A stretch of 64,000 nt of DNA from Candidatus Thorarchaeota archaeon. Lineage in GTDB: Archaea > Asgardarchaeota > Thorarchaeia > Thorarchaeales > Thorarchaeaceae. The stretch lies in NCBI GenBank assembly GCA_008080745.1, contig SHMX01000001.1, positions 244,617 to 308,616 on the forward strand, given 5' to 3'. A program made the position numbers and the translations under genes. The notes below the pieces were generated by a model, which saw nothing but the letters and a program-made list of their open reading frames with translations, did not search any database and was not told the origin of the DNA. Shown here in pieces: positions 52,897 to 61,849 of this stretch (its first letter is position 1; the number at the start of each line of letters is the position of its first letter).

Positions 52897-52962
52897 CAGA
52901 GATAATCAATTCAAATGAAGAATTGATACTCAATTGAAGAGGTAGGACTTCGAAGTAATAGA

Positions 52963-54045
52963 TTAATAGCTTCGTTGAACCAAGAAGTTGGAAAGGGTCA
53001 ATAGGAATTCCTTGGACTTGGGACGTAGAGGTGGATCAGCGGAATCAAGAGATTTTTGTCCCTCCTCAAGAAGAGATTCCATTTTTTCTTTCGCTGCCTG
53101 TAAAGCGCCCGAATCCTTGAAAATCGAACGAACCTGTTCAACTTCATCGTTAGTCATATCATCTTTACCAAGCAATGAATTCAATACGGCTTTCTGCTCA
53201 TTAGACACTCTTCTGTAGGATTCCAAGACTAACATGGTCTTCTTGCCTTCTCTGATATCACCATCTGCTGGTTTTCCCGTTACTTCTTCATCACCAAAAG
53301 TTCCAAGTATATCATCTTGTATCTGGAAAGCTTGACCAACCTTGATTCCAAAGTTACTTAGAGCATCAATTTGTGAGTCTGTCGCCATACCGATTGCTGC
53401 GCCAATAAGAAGAGATTTCTCAAAGAGTACAGCTGTCTTCATTCGAATCATTTCTAGATAGGTTTCAGGAGTAGGATTATCCTCATAGACCATCATCATC
53501 TCAAGCAAGACACCATCTACAAGGTCCTGGAATGCATCCTCGTATAGTTTTAGACACCTTACTGTAATTTCGGGGGACATATGAGACTCGCTTATGGCTT
53601 GAGCTCCCAGATTGATCAAAGAATCACCACCGAGAATTGCCATGGTCATGCCAAAATCCGCAGCACGTTTTTCATCAGCATCGATTTCCTTTTTATGCCA
53701 CTCCCGGTAGAGTGCATGAACAGTTAGGCCACCCCTTCTGGTCTCATCGTGGTCAATCAGGTCATCATGAAGAAGAGACCCATTGTGGAGGATTTCTACA
53801 GAACAAGCTGCTCGATAGAGGTGTTTTTCTTTCAGACGCTTTTGGATAGCTTTGTAACCTGTTGCCACCAATACCGGACGGAGCCTTTTGCCGCCCCGCA
53901 TTATGTATTCTTTCACATTCTCATAATACTGGACATGAATCTTGCTCAATTTTCGTACTTGTTCAATTTTCATGTCTAGAAACTCGTTCAACGCCATATT
54001 GACGAATTTCGCTTCTCTAGTCCAAACCTCTTCAAAATCTGTCAC
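52963..54045 (-). CDS. Trans-isoprenyl diphosphate synthase (GGPP synthase-like)
   Basis: 360 residues with both Asp-rich motifs of the family: HNGSLLHDDLIDHDETRRG (first, DDxxxxD type) and FQIQDDILGTFGD (second, DDxxD-like). Further blocks are GGKRLRPVL and GILGGDSLINLG-like residues at AILGGDSLINLGAQ. The enzyme condenses isopentenyl diphosphate with allylic diphosphates to make C20 (or C15-C25) chains for ether lipids. Product length cannot be read reliably. Upstream is the tldE gene on the same strand. Confidence 0.92.
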   Translation of the reverse strand: MTDFEEVWTREAKFVNMALNEFLDMKIEQVRKLSKIHVQYYENVKEYIMRGGKRLRPVLVATGYKAIQKRLKEKHLYRAACSVEILHNGSLLHDDLIDHDETRRGGLTVHALYREWHKKEIDADEKRAADFGMTMAILGGDSLINLGAQAISESHMSPEITVRCLKLYEDAFQDLVDGVLLEMMMVYEDNPTPETYLEMIRMKTAVLFEKSLLIGAAIGMATDSQIDALSNFGIKVGQAFQIQDDILGTFGDEEVTGKPADGDIREGKKTMLVLESYRRVSNEQKAVLNSLLGKDDMTNDEVEQVRSIFKDSGALQAAKEKMESLLEEGQKSLDSADPPLRPKSKEFLLTLSNFLVQRSY

Positions 54046-54193
54046 AGGAGCTCCCTCTGCTAGATGTCATTAATCCGGGAGATTCTATCTCCTTTTTAGG
54101 GTTTTTGAATTTGTCGAAGGGAACTTCTTGAAAAAACGAATTCAAATTAAAAGTTGAGAGATTGATGTGTGATAATTACACATCAATACTAAA

Positions 54194-55555
54194 CTATTGA
54201 CCAATAATTTCGGTTCCATGAAAACCGATTGCAGGCAATACACAGCGGTTATGTACCTCAACCTCATTGGTCGATAGTATCTCTTTTTTCAAGCATTCAT
54301 ACATGTTGCCAACCAATAGAGCATGCTTTACTTTCGTGGTAAGTTCCCCATTCTCTATCAGTTGAGCATTTCGAATTTCATTTGAGAATCTTCCGGACAT
54401 TGGGTCAACTTGAGGCCATGCAAAATGTTCAACATATATTCCTTTGTCAATACTTGAGATTAAATCATCAAATGATTTAGAACTCGCTTCAACCTCAAGA
54501 TTCGTAACACTACAGGACCCGGACGATCTGAATGCACCATGAGCGTCCCGAGCATTATGTCTGGTAAGATTCCCTGTAGGTTCCATATCTAACTGATATG
54601 CATTGTATGAGTCATAGAAATATGATTTGAGAACGCCCTTAGAAATAATCGGGGTTGATTGTCGGGGAATGCCTTCATCGTCCACAATACCACTCATTAA
54701 TCCGGTCTCTGACAAACCGTTATCCACGATGCTTAGACTCTCATGAGCTATCACATCACCAATTCTATCTTTCCAAGGACTGGATCCGACATTTACTTGG
54801 TTTGCGGATGCAGAGAACCCTACCAAAGCGTAGATCATCTCAGAGCCTTCACTTGGAGCTAAAACGGCAACAACATCCTCCAATTTCTTATCCATTGATT
54901 TTGCTTTTAGTACATCTATAGCTTGAGTACCAAGTTTCTTACCTATCTTTTCAAAATCAATATCGAAAAGATTTCGAGACCAACATCTCTGAACACCCTC
55001 CCCTACTTTATCTCCAATCTTGGACTTTGCAGTAAAGAATCCAAATACCATTGTTGACATAGAGCCCACAGAAACACCAAGAGAGTTGGATATTTCAGTT
55101 TCCAAAAGGCTAGATCGGAGAACACCATTTGGCACACTAACATTATCAGAAACCGATGATTCGACCAAGAGCATTGCCTTTTCCACGAGGGTCTCAATAC
55201 CAGCATTAGATGTAGTACGGTCACAGAACTGATCACGTTTTCCTGGGGTTTTCTTAGGTGCAGGTAGTGACTCGAATTTTTCATCTTCACTACTGATTGA
55301 TGCCATTGTTTTACCACGTTCAACTAGGTCATCTATGGTTTCTGATACCAATGTGGAGCATGTAAATCCAATACGTTTTCCTAGAATAAATTTGAGTCCG
55401 ACGCCCATTTCCACTTTGTCATCCATAACTTTGGGAATGCTGTCATCAATGTAGACGCTTTTGGTAGTTGCCCTGACCATGAATGCCTCAGCTTGGCTTG
55501 CTCCTGCTTTTTCTGCAGTTTGAATCACCCTGGAAGTAATATCACTCATATCCAT
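54194..55555 (-). CDS. tldE: TldE/PmbA-family protein
   Basis: About 453 residues from ATG 55555, six bases after GGAGGTG, which overlaps the end of tldD. Family blocks: YIDDSIPKVMDDKVEMGVGL, IGDVIAHESLSIVDNGLSET, GIPRQSTPIISKGVLKSYFY and TGNLTRHNARDAHGAFRSSG. TldE is the non-catalytic half of the TldD/TldE protease, lacking the HExxxH of TldD. TldD-TldE cut unfolded peptides and mature some RiPP peptides. The gene itself is intact, but its partner tldD upstream is broken, so this protein may have no catalytic partner. Confidence 0.9.
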   Translation of the reverse strand: MDMSDITSRVIQTAEKAGASQAEAFMVRATTKSVYIDDSIPKVMDDKVEMGVGLKFILGKRIGFTCSTLVSETIDDLVERGKTMASISSEDEKFESLPAPKKTPGKRDQFCDRTTSNAGIETLVEKAMLLVESSVSDNVSVPNGVLRSSLLETEISNSLGVSVGSMSTMVFGFFTAKSKIGDKVGEGVQRCWSRNLFDIDFEKIGKKLGTQAIDVLKAKSMDKKLEDVVAVLAPSEGSEMIYALVGFSASANQVNVGSSPWKDRIGDVIAHESLSIVDNGLSETGLMSGIVDDEGIPRQSTPIISKGVLKSYFYDSYNAYQLDMEPTGNLTRHNARDAHGAFRSSGSCSVTNLEVEASSKSFDDLISSIDKGIYVEHFAWPQVDPMSGRFSNEIRNAQLIENGELTTKVKHALLVGNMYECLKKEILSTNEVEVHNRCVLPAIGFHGTEIIGQ

Positions 55556-56084
55556 TTCAGCCACCTCCAACTATTATCTCTGCACGCATATGTGGACCCC
55601 CACTTGAAACTGGCACCCAATCTTCTTCGCCCTTACCACAGGTACCACCTGAGAAGTCCAAGGTTTTACCTACCGCATCGACACTTTGTAGAATATCTAG
55701 TACCTTTCCTGCTAGTGACATACCCCGAACTAACTGTGTTAGTTCGCCATTCTTAATGATATAGCCTTTCAACGCACTTGCTTGTACACCACCTCCAACG
55801 ACATCCTCCATACCTGATGTGGCCTTGATTACATAGAGACCGTCTTTTGTATCCTCGATTATCTCTTCATTCTTCCAATCTCCGGAGTCAAAGAATGTAT
55901 TTGTCATCCTCGCAAAGATGCGTCGGTTGTAATCTTGTGCTCTACCATTTCCAGTAGGATTCACACCCATAAGAATCGCTGATTCAAGCGTATGCATGTA
56001 GCCTGAAAACACACCATTTTCGATGATGGTTGTACGGGAAGATGGAGTACCGTTGATTGAAAGTTGGACAAACTTAGACAGGGT

Positions 56085-58223
56085 CTAAGCAGTCCGTCCA
56101 GCAACGGCACTGGACGATGCATCTTGTACGTGAATGATGTTTCTAGCCGCATTCACATCGGCATGAAAGTGCTCATCACATCCTGAGCAATAAAAGTACT
56201 CTCCACCTCGGGTTTCGGTGGTAGCATGAGCATCCTTGACCCGGACCCCCTTCTGTCCACACTGATGGCAGAGCTGGGAGGTATGCCAGGGGTTGACGGT
56301 CCACACAGAATACGGACTATGACCTACCTGCTCCCGCATGTACCTGACCGTGTCGATGATCTTACCCCAGAGGTTGGAACTGAGGTTGTATGACAGGTCC
56401 TTGGACCCACCATGAGCCTGAAAGCTCCGGAGGTCCTCAAAGAAGATCTTTCGAACCCGATGCTCCTCGCATACCCAGACGGTCTCAGAGGCCACTGTTC
56501 GAGCCACCTCTCGGTCAAGACGACGAACCTTTCTCCACAGGGCATCGATGTGTCTATCCTTCTTGAGGATATGCCCAGGATAAACCTGTCCTGACCGTTT
56601 GCGGTCCCAGTTGTTCTTCTTCCGTTTGGACTCTGAGATCAATGTGTAAGCCTGCTTTCGCAGGAGTTCTCGCTTCTGGATCAAACGTGCAGCTCCGATG
56701 AGGCGGTCCACGAACTCTCGGCCATCCTTAGTATCTCGTTCTATCGAGATGGCCACAGGTGACCGAAGGCCTCGGTCAACTCCCGCCTTTGCGTCATAGT
56801 CTCGCTCCCCCAGAACCTCTTCAATGAGGGTATCATCGGGAGCCATGAAGGGAATCTGCAGGGTGACCCGTCGCCCATCCACAAGAATACGAGGAGGAGC
56901 ACTTCGACGGGACTGACGCAATATATGTACCTGTTTCTCTAGCTCGGTTATCTGTTCCTCGTCCCGGTTCCGCCTGGCCTTCAGTCGTGCTAGGAGATGA
57001 GCTGCGTGCTGAAACTGGATGGTGTTTATGAGCTGGTGGTGCATGTCGTCAAATTTTGCTGCTCGAAATAGCAGTTGGTCTTTTCGCTGAAGGTCTGCAG
57101 TCTTCTCAGCCATCCCTCTATCATCATTCGCAGCTCGGGAGAGCCAGTTGAGAAAGCGAAAGCTCAAGGTTCGCTTTTTATACGGAGAGGCATCGTGGTC
57201 CCTTCCATCGATACCTGGGGGAAGCTTGAGATGAAGGAGAATCTCCTTGGGTCGGTCCTCATCCACGGTGAACCAGTACCCCTGCCCGATACTGTTCTCG
57301 GTTGATGCAGAGAAGTCGAGGGAATAGTTACGAAGCTGGGGGGTGGTGAAGGGATAGCCCTTCTTATCCCAGTGCTGGAGGAGCTGGAGGACCATACCTG
57401 AGACCTGCCCATAGTCCGGGGAACTGGTCCTGAGGAGTGATGCTATCTTCTTTCGTTGTGTGCCTCGCCACTGGAGCTTGATTCCCATAGTATCTAGTAC
57501 ATGCTGGTCCACGGCATACCGGAGCTGTCTCAGTACCCCCATAGCGTAATGAAATCCGGACCCGTTATCCTTAACGGCATCACAGGCATCCCGGACCTTT
57601 CGGATCAGGGCTCCGGGGATACGTTTTCGCCGCATCAGGCTCAGGGCATCATCGGGGTCCTTTACCAAGACCGTAACCGCTGCTGTGAAGAGCTGACGTC
57701 GGGAGTAGTCCGCCAAGACCATCCGTCCCACCTGCTCCAAGGCATTGCGATGGAGTCGTTCGTAGATCAGGGTCTTGAACTCGTCATTCTTTTCGTAACA
57801 GAGGTCTTTTTCCCTGCGAAGGAGGGTGTAGGCTCTTCCGCGGTATTCAGAGAGAGCCTTACCGATAGTCTCCGCCCGGGTTGGTGAGGCATAGACTCGG
57901 TCCAACATCATATTTACTACAGTGACATACTTCTCGAAGTGTCTCATCAGCCGCTCAAGGTCAATACCCTTGACCTTCTGACCGGAGCCCTTAGCAACCA
58001 AGCGTAATTGATGGGTCTGTGTATCTTGTCTGAAACGGGGGTCGGGTCGGTTGCCCTTGCCGCGCCGCTCCACTACCCGGTTAACAGAATTCAGAACGAA
58101 GGACTCGACGAGATAGGAAACCTTTGAATTCCTACTAATATATTTGCCAGTCATTGTCTTATGCTCTGTCGTTGATTCACTCTCAGACTCTTGCCTCCAG
58201 GACTGGCACTGGATTTGTTCCAT
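56085..58223 (-). CDS. tnpB: Very large TnpB-like RNA-guided nuclease (712 aa)
   Basis: 712 residues, much longer than usual TnpB (~350-450). The C-terminal half has the complete RuvC nuclease: Asp in DAKAGVDRGLRSPVAISIE, Glu in KIFFEDLRSFQA, and Asp in HFHADVNAARNI. A zinc ribbon lies between (CHQCGQKG and CSGC). The N-terminal ~430 residues are helical and basic and match no part I recognise beyond an enlarged recognition lobe. TnpB cuts DNA guided by an omega RNA from the element's end. In length it is close to small Cas12 proteins. Being intact next to a broken tnpA, it may be kept for another use. Confidence 0.85.
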   Translation of the reverse strand: MEQIQCQSWRQESESESTTEHKTMTGKYISRNSKVSYLVESFVLNSVNRVVERRGKGNRPDPRFRQDTQTHQLRLVAKGSGQKVKGIDLERLMRHFEKYVTVVNMMLDRVYASPTRAETIGKALSEYRGRAYTLLRREKDLCYEKNDEFKTLIYERLHRNALEQVGRMVLADYSRRQLFTAAVTVLVKDPDDALSLMRRKRIPGALIRKVRDACDAVKDNGSGFHYAMGVLRQLRYAVDQHVLDTMGIKLQWRGTQRKKIASLLRTSSPDYGQVSGMVLQLLQHWDKKGYPFTTPQLRNYSLDFSASTENSIGQGYWFTVDEDRPKEILLHLKLPPGIDGRDHDASPYKKRTLSFRFLNWLSRAANDDRGMAEKTADLQRKDQLLFRAAKFDDMHHQLINTIQFQHAAHLLARLKARRNRDEEQITELEKQVHILRQSRRSAPPRILVDGRRVTLQIPFMAPDDTLIEEVLGERDYDAKAGVDRGLRSPVAISIERDTKDGREFVDRLIGAARLIQKRELLRKQAYTLISESKRKKNNWDRKRSGQVYPGHILKKDRHIDALWRKVRRLDREVARTVASETVWVCEEHRVRKIFFEDLRSFQAHGGSKDLSYNLSSNLWGKIIDTVRYMREQVGHSPYSVWTVNPWHTSQLCHQCGQKGVRVKDAHATTETRGGEYFYCSGCDEHFHADVNAARNIIHVQDASSSAVAGRTA

Positions 58224-58257
58224 CGTTCTGGTTCTCCACAGTACTGTGCTGACTGTA

Positions 58258-58623
58258 CTATATAATCTCAGTACAAGATATCCGTCGCATATTCAGCCCT
58301 GAGCCTACATCCGTAAAGACCATGGGTCCCGTCTTGAACCGAACTCTACAGGCCCTGGTCAGCAACTCTAACTGCCGGTCCAGGTCACCATCGGTCTTCT
58401 GTCGATGTCCCGAGACCCGGGCGTAGACTGCACATCTCTTTCCTCCGGGTGAATCCAGTAGTTTTCGATGAAAGATTCCCAATACTCTGTTGACCTCTGC
58501 AAGGGCTATCCGTCGGTGGTTCCCTGCGGTTCTATGACAGGTGAGAAATCCTCGGGCATCCCATCGCCGGATGGTCTTGGTGCACACACCCAAGCGCCGT
58601 GCTGCCTGTGATACTGTGAACAT
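58258..58623 (-). pseudogene. tnpA: Truncated IS607-type serine recombinase TnpA
   Basis: 121 residues, about 60% of the usual ~200. The N-terminal HTH is intact (FTVSQAARRLGVCTKTIRRW), and the catalytic domain begins with the Ser motif YARVSGHRQKTD. It breaks off at FTDVGSGLN, where normal TnpA continues for ~85 residues containing catalytic Arg residues; here eight unrelated residues and a stop follow. The element probably cannot move on its own. The 34 bases to tnpB contain an AGTAC/GTACT inverted repeat, perhaps a deletion scar. Confidence 0.85.
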
Positions 58624-59644
58624 ATTAATACTTCAAAGAATCAGCTGATATATGTCCACCTTTGTCCAAGTTTTCACGGACTGTTTCCTACCCCTCCGAG
58701 TCAAACGGAATTCTTCCTTGAGGTCCCTCAAGAGTTCCATCATCAATCATTGTGACCATATCAGATGCAATCTTCTTTCCAACCATTCCTGTAAGAAAAG
58801 AACGCTCTTTGACTACTTCGTCAGCCTCACTTGCATGTCCACATACCTCGTGAGCTATCAGCCCTGCGACATCACCATCCATTATAACTTTCAGTTTTCC
58901 AGAGGGGGGTTTTTCTGCTTCTAGTAATTTTAGGGCGGAATGAGCACAAGTACCAGCAAAATCAACAGGATCTATTTCTCGTACAAGCTCATAACCCTTA
59001 GAGCCGGACCTAATAGCATAATCATACTGAACTGTAGATTCGTCTCTCACTACTGGTTGAACCATCAAAATGGTTCGTATTTCATCCCAGGCGAGGCGTG
59101 TTCCCAGGGTATTTACTAGATGATATACACGTTTGCCATCACTATATACACTATTTGTATTTACGACCTTATCGTCTACTTTCTGGGCCTCGTCTAATTC
59201 CATAACAATATCCAGTTTCTCAGATGCGCTCACAGAAATCGGGTCTTCTTTGACCTTTTGCCACACTGTTTTCTCGACTGGAGTGATTCTTGAGAGATCT
59301 ATGTTCTTTCAAGAATATTTAGCTCCCGCCTTTGCCATCTTTACTGCGGTTTCAAGCAACTCGTATAACCGCATTTCAGTTACCTTCCGAGTCATCGACG
59401 CTTGGCCCCAACACTCTCCAACAAGAGCACGGGCAACAGTACCAGTAGCAGAGGGCTGGGTAAAACTCCGCAAACGCCCATTTTGAGCCATCATTCGAGA
59501 ACTCTTTCGAACCTCGTGACGAATATCAGCAAAAAGAGGTTCCTTTTTTGAAAATTCCTCGATGACTTCTCCCATCATTTCTAACATGTGATGTCACTGA
59601 GATTTGTGGATGCGTTTGTGAAATAAGTCTGCTTGCCAGAGCAG

Positions 59645-60559
59645 TTAGAGGAATAATGTGCCTCTGAGAATCAATACAGCAGTTCCACCTACTCTTACCT
59701 GCGATATATTTTCCCGATCACCTGTAACCTCAACAAAGACATTCCCCGGACGTCCAACATAGTGCCCCTGTTCAACAACGATACTTGTAACTGGAACAGA
59801 TGGATCCATGAGCCCATACTTGAGAATGTAACCAGCCATAGCTCCAGCACCAGACCCACTAACAGGGTCTTCATTAACTCCCAAACGTGGTGCGAAGTGT
59901 CTCACCTGAAAGTCAGAGGTCACATCCCGGACATCATGAGTAAAGACCTGAACCGACACATAGTCTGCATCTTGACCAAGCTCTACCAGTCTCTTCCAGT
60001 CAGGAGAGATGTTATCAAGAGCACGTTGGGTCGATACTGGAATCATCAGATGAGGGGTTCCGGTACTTACAGTCTGTATAGGATTAATAGTCGAGAAGTC
60101 AGCCAATGTAAGTCCCAACGCTTCTGCATAGTCCTTCGGGTCGTATGCTTCCATGAAGGAGGGAGTTGAATGCAGTATCTGAACTTCATGGTTACCCGTG
60201 GTGTCATTACGAACAATTTCTACATCAAGAACCCCTGTTGAGGTCTCTAAAGTACACATGTTCACGTCCTGTACTACTTCAACCAAGCCTTCCTGAATGA
60301 GGGCATGGAAGGCTGCAATAGTAGGATGGCCAGAAAATCCAAGTTCTCCATTAGGGGTCATATACCTGAATTTGAAATCTGCACGATTAGAACTTGAAAC
60401 GAAGACTGTTTCACGAACGTTGAATTCTCTTGATATCTTTAGAAGATTCTCTTTGGATATGTGATTTGCACCCAGTACCACAGTGGCAGGATTACCACCA
60501 AAAGGTATGTCTGTGAAAGCATCTACATGCATTATTTTTAGTTCGCGCTGACGTCTCAT
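59645..60559 (-). CDS. PhzF-family isomerase/epimerase-like protein
   Basis: 304 residues with the PhzF/diaminopimelate-epimerase-like double fold. N-terminal VDAFTDIPFGGNPATVVLG, the catalytic Glu position in FNVRETVFVSSS, ELGFSGHPTIAAFHALIQ in the first half, and APRLGVNEDPVSGSGAGAMA in the second. PhzF itself isomerises a phenazine precursor, but most relatives in archaea have unknown substrates and no phenazine genes are near. ATG 60559 is used; ATG 60532 is also possible. The 352 bases to the next gene hold the hairpin RNA candidate described below and no supported ORF. Confidence 0.88.
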   Translation of the reverse strand: MRRQRELKIMHVDAFTDIPFGGNPATVVLGANHISKENLLKISREFNVRETVFVSSSNRADFKFRYMTPNGELGFSGHPTIAAFHALIQEGLVEVVQDVNMCTLETSTGVLDVEIVRNDTTGNHEVQILHSTPSFMEAYDPKDYAEALGLTLADFSTINPIQTVSTGTPHLMIPVSTQRALDNISPDWKRLVELGQDADYVSVQVFTHDVRDVTSDFQVRHFAPRLGVNEDPVSGSGAGAMAGYILKYGLMDPSVPVTSIVVEQGHYVGRPGNVFVEVTGDRENISQVRVGGTAVLILRGTLFL

Positions 60560-60641
60560 ATTCCATCAACTCTTCATCATATGAAAATAACCTATTAAGG
60601 TCTCATTACATGGCTGATGAAAAGTTTGCAAAAGAGAAGGT

Positions 60642-60736
60642 GCGGGCACATGGAAATCGTGGTAGGAGGGGGGAGTTTCGTAATTGAGGGCATGTAACGA
60701 AAAACTAGCCATGTACCCGCTTGTTTTTCTTGTTTT
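60642..60736 (+). other. Candidate structured RNA: nested hairpin followed by T-rich tract
   Basis: Outer arms GCGGGCACATGG (60642-60653) and CCATGTACCCGC (60709-60720) pair with one mismatch. An inner stem TTTCGT (60676-60681) and ACGAAA (60697-60702) lies inside, and TTGTTTTTCTTGTTTT follows. It sits in a gene-free gap. It could be a small RNA, a long terminator of a + strand transcript, or a short mobile-element relic. A weak minus-strand ORF across it is discounted. Confidence 0.45.
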
Positions 60737-60877
60737 ATGCTTGGTATGTACCACTCAATTTACTGTCACAAAGTGACTAATTGTAACATGAATTGAATTC
60801 TTTTAATTATTTCGGTCTTTAATGGAAAAATTAACAGGATTAAGTGCTAGAATATTATTTTACAAAAGAGTGAGGGA

Positions 60878-60894
60878 GGATGCGGTCTGCATCC
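60878..60894 (-). terminator. Hairpin after radical-SAM tail copy A
   Basis: GGATGC (60878-60883) and GCATCC (60889-60894) with a five-base loop, then a T-rich run on the minus strand (CTCTTTT). The same stem occurs after the other two copies. Confidence 0.55.
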
Positions 60895-60911
60895 CCGCGA
60901 ATTATTAATCT

Positions 60912-61202
60912 TTAGCAACAAAGGTTTGGAGATAGATCTTCCTCAACCTTGTCTGGCCTACGGCGTTCTCTCCACTCCTCGATCGGAATGCTGAACTTCT
61001 CCTCAGATATTGCACGGTGAATGGTGTTCATGGTGCAGAACGGAATGGTTCGACCGTCAGGAACAGAATAGTTGATATCACAATGAGAAACTCGTTCAAG
61101 ATCGAAAGTGTATGGGTCTTGGAAGTGCATCATTGAAATTGGGTTGCGGGCGGTTTGTTTTTGGATGTAATCAATTACTACCTCAAAATCAATAGGATTC
61201 AA
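60912..61202 (-). pseudogene. C-terminal fragment of a radical-SAM protein (MJ0619/Tes-like), copy A
   Basis: 96-codon frame. From about 61133 on it matches the C-terminal part of the gene at the right window edge: MMHFQDPYTFDLERVSHCDI, PDGRTIPFCTMNTIHRAISE, FSIPIEEWRERRRPDKVEE. The first 23 residues (MNPIDFEVVIDYIQ...) are unrelated and overlap the end of vapC. It lacks the radical-SAM CxxxCxxC core, so it cannot be an enzyme alone. It is a duplicated tail, probably dead, though the frame is open and followed by a terminator. Confidence 0.7.
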
Positions 61203-61596
61203 CTATCAATCCATCGATTTTCTCGAAATGGCGTTGATTGTTTGTCAGAATGCGAGTGACACCAGAAGATATTGCAACACCTGCAATCATAACATCTCGT
61301 ATTCCAATAGGGTGTCCTCTCTTCTTCAGGCTTGCTAAAACTCTTCCTGCCTCTATAGCCGCTAAGCGAGTGAAGGGAAGAACCTCAGTCTGAGCTAGTA
61401 TCTGTTCCAACTCCAGTTGTCTCTTTCGTATCTTTGAATCCTGTTGAATAGGCATGCCATATAGACCACTATATAGTTCGAAAGCATTTACTTCTGAAGT
61501 ATACATGGCCATGGACTCATGTTCTGACAACCAAGAAACAGCATGCGGCTTTCTTCTCAAAATATCAACTAGAAACGTTGTATCAAGAAAGATCAG
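61189..61596 (-). CDS. vapC: VapC toxin (PIN-domain ribonuclease), probable CTG start
   Basis: 135 residues from CTG 61596. The protein then starts MIFLDTTFLVDIL with the first PIN Asp at residue 5. Later acidic residues are in TSEVNAFELYSGLYG, GIRDVMIAGVAISS and LTNNQRHFEKIDGL, so the four-acid metal site is complete. The first standard start, TTG 61560, would delete the catalytic Asp. CTG overlaps the vapB stop as CTGA, in the manner of ATGA coupling, and AAGGAG lies ten bases upstream. VapC cleaves RNA and is neutralised by VapB. Confidence 0.88.
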   Translation of the reverse strand: MIFLDTTFLVDILRRKPHAVSWLSEHESMAMYTSEVNAFELYSGLYGMPIQQDSKIRKRQLELEQILAQTEVLPFTRLAAIEAGRVLASLKKRGHPIGIRDVMIAGVAISSGVTRILTNNQRHFEKIDGLIVESY

Positions 61597-61838
61597 CTCA
61601 AGTCAACTCCTTCATAGGACGAAGACTGTATCTCTTCAAGGATCTCTTCTAAGGCGGTTTCTTCTTTTTCTGTTAGATCACTCCATCCCTCAGATGTCTT
61701 TACCCACTGAAGTAAAGATGAAGTTGTCTTTCCGCGACAGAGGCGGGAGATAGTATCGCCAAAACTCTCACCGGGAAGCTTCATCTTCTTGAGAAGATCA
61801 TATACTTCTTCAGTAACAGAAATTGTCTTGGATGCCAT
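61593..61838 (-). CDS. vapB: VapB-type antitoxin
   Basis: 81 residues from ATG 61838 (a GTG three codons upstream is possible). It has the short archaeal antitoxin pattern: KTISVTEEVYDLLKKMKLPG then ESFGDTISRL as DNA-binding N-terminus, and an acidic C-terminal helix (KEETALEEILEEIQSSSYEG) that would bind VapC. Its stop overlaps the vapC start. An inverted repeat just upstream is a likely operator. Confidence 0.85.
   Translation of the reverse strand: MASKTISVTEEVYDLLKKMKLPGESFGDTISRLCRGKTTSSLLQWVKTSEGWSDLTEKEETALEEILEEIQSSSYEGVDLS
61607..61612 (-). promoter_or_regulatory. Ribosome-binding site deciding the vapC start
   Basis: AAGGAG on the minus strand inside the end of vapB, ten bases before CTG 61596, in line with spacing in other genes here. 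Confidence 0.55.
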
Positions 61839-61849
61839 AGTATTCACAC

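Larger units (their letters stand above)
56052..58691 (-). mobile_element. IS607-type insertion sequence (tnpA remnant plus tnpB) inside tldD
   Basis: About 2.64 kb, with clearly higher GC than its neighbours. It carries a MerR-like HTH serine recombinase (truncated) followed by tnpB, the IS607 gene order, in the same direction as tldD. Ends were set from the tldD reading frame: the flanks meet at GG dinucleotides (58694-58691 side GAGG, 56051-56050 side GGTACTCC), with no target duplication. IS607 elements are known to insert at GG. Exact ends are uncertain by 2 bases. The left end lies only ~33 bases after the tnpB stop. Confidence 0.85.
55557..59587 (-). pseudogene. tldD: tldD, split by an in-frame TGA and by an IS607-type element
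   Basis: Three parts of one reading frame. 59587-59312 gives the N-terminal ~92 residues, ending AKAGAKYS before a TGA (59311-59309). The frame reopens at once as KNIDLSRITPVEKT and runs to 58691, carrying the zinc motif HEVCGH and ending EGPQGRIPFDSEG. The element 56052-58691 follows. Then 56050-55557 continues TPSSRTTIIENGVFSGYMHT and ends with the conserved GGTCGKG Cys. Removing the element restores TCG GAG GGT ACT. Both breaks together mean a dead gene in this strain, unless the TGA is an assembly error. Confidence 0.88.

Noticed and set aside
58224..58257. Inverted repeat AGTAC/GTACT between tnpA and tnpB as an internal element end
   Set aside because: The tldD reading frame places the element ends at 56052 and 58691, so this repeat is internal, more likely a deletion scar or promoter part.
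59309..59311. In-frame TGA in tldD as a selenocysteine codon
   Set aside because: TldD has no catalytic Cys at this place and no hairpin of the SECIS kind was seen; the gene is also broken by an insertion, so a nonsense mutation is simpler.
60566..60754. 62-codon minus-strand frame in the PhzF to VapC gap
   Set aside because: It crosses the hairpin arms, has no ribosome site and biased composition; the structured-RNA reading explains the sequence better.
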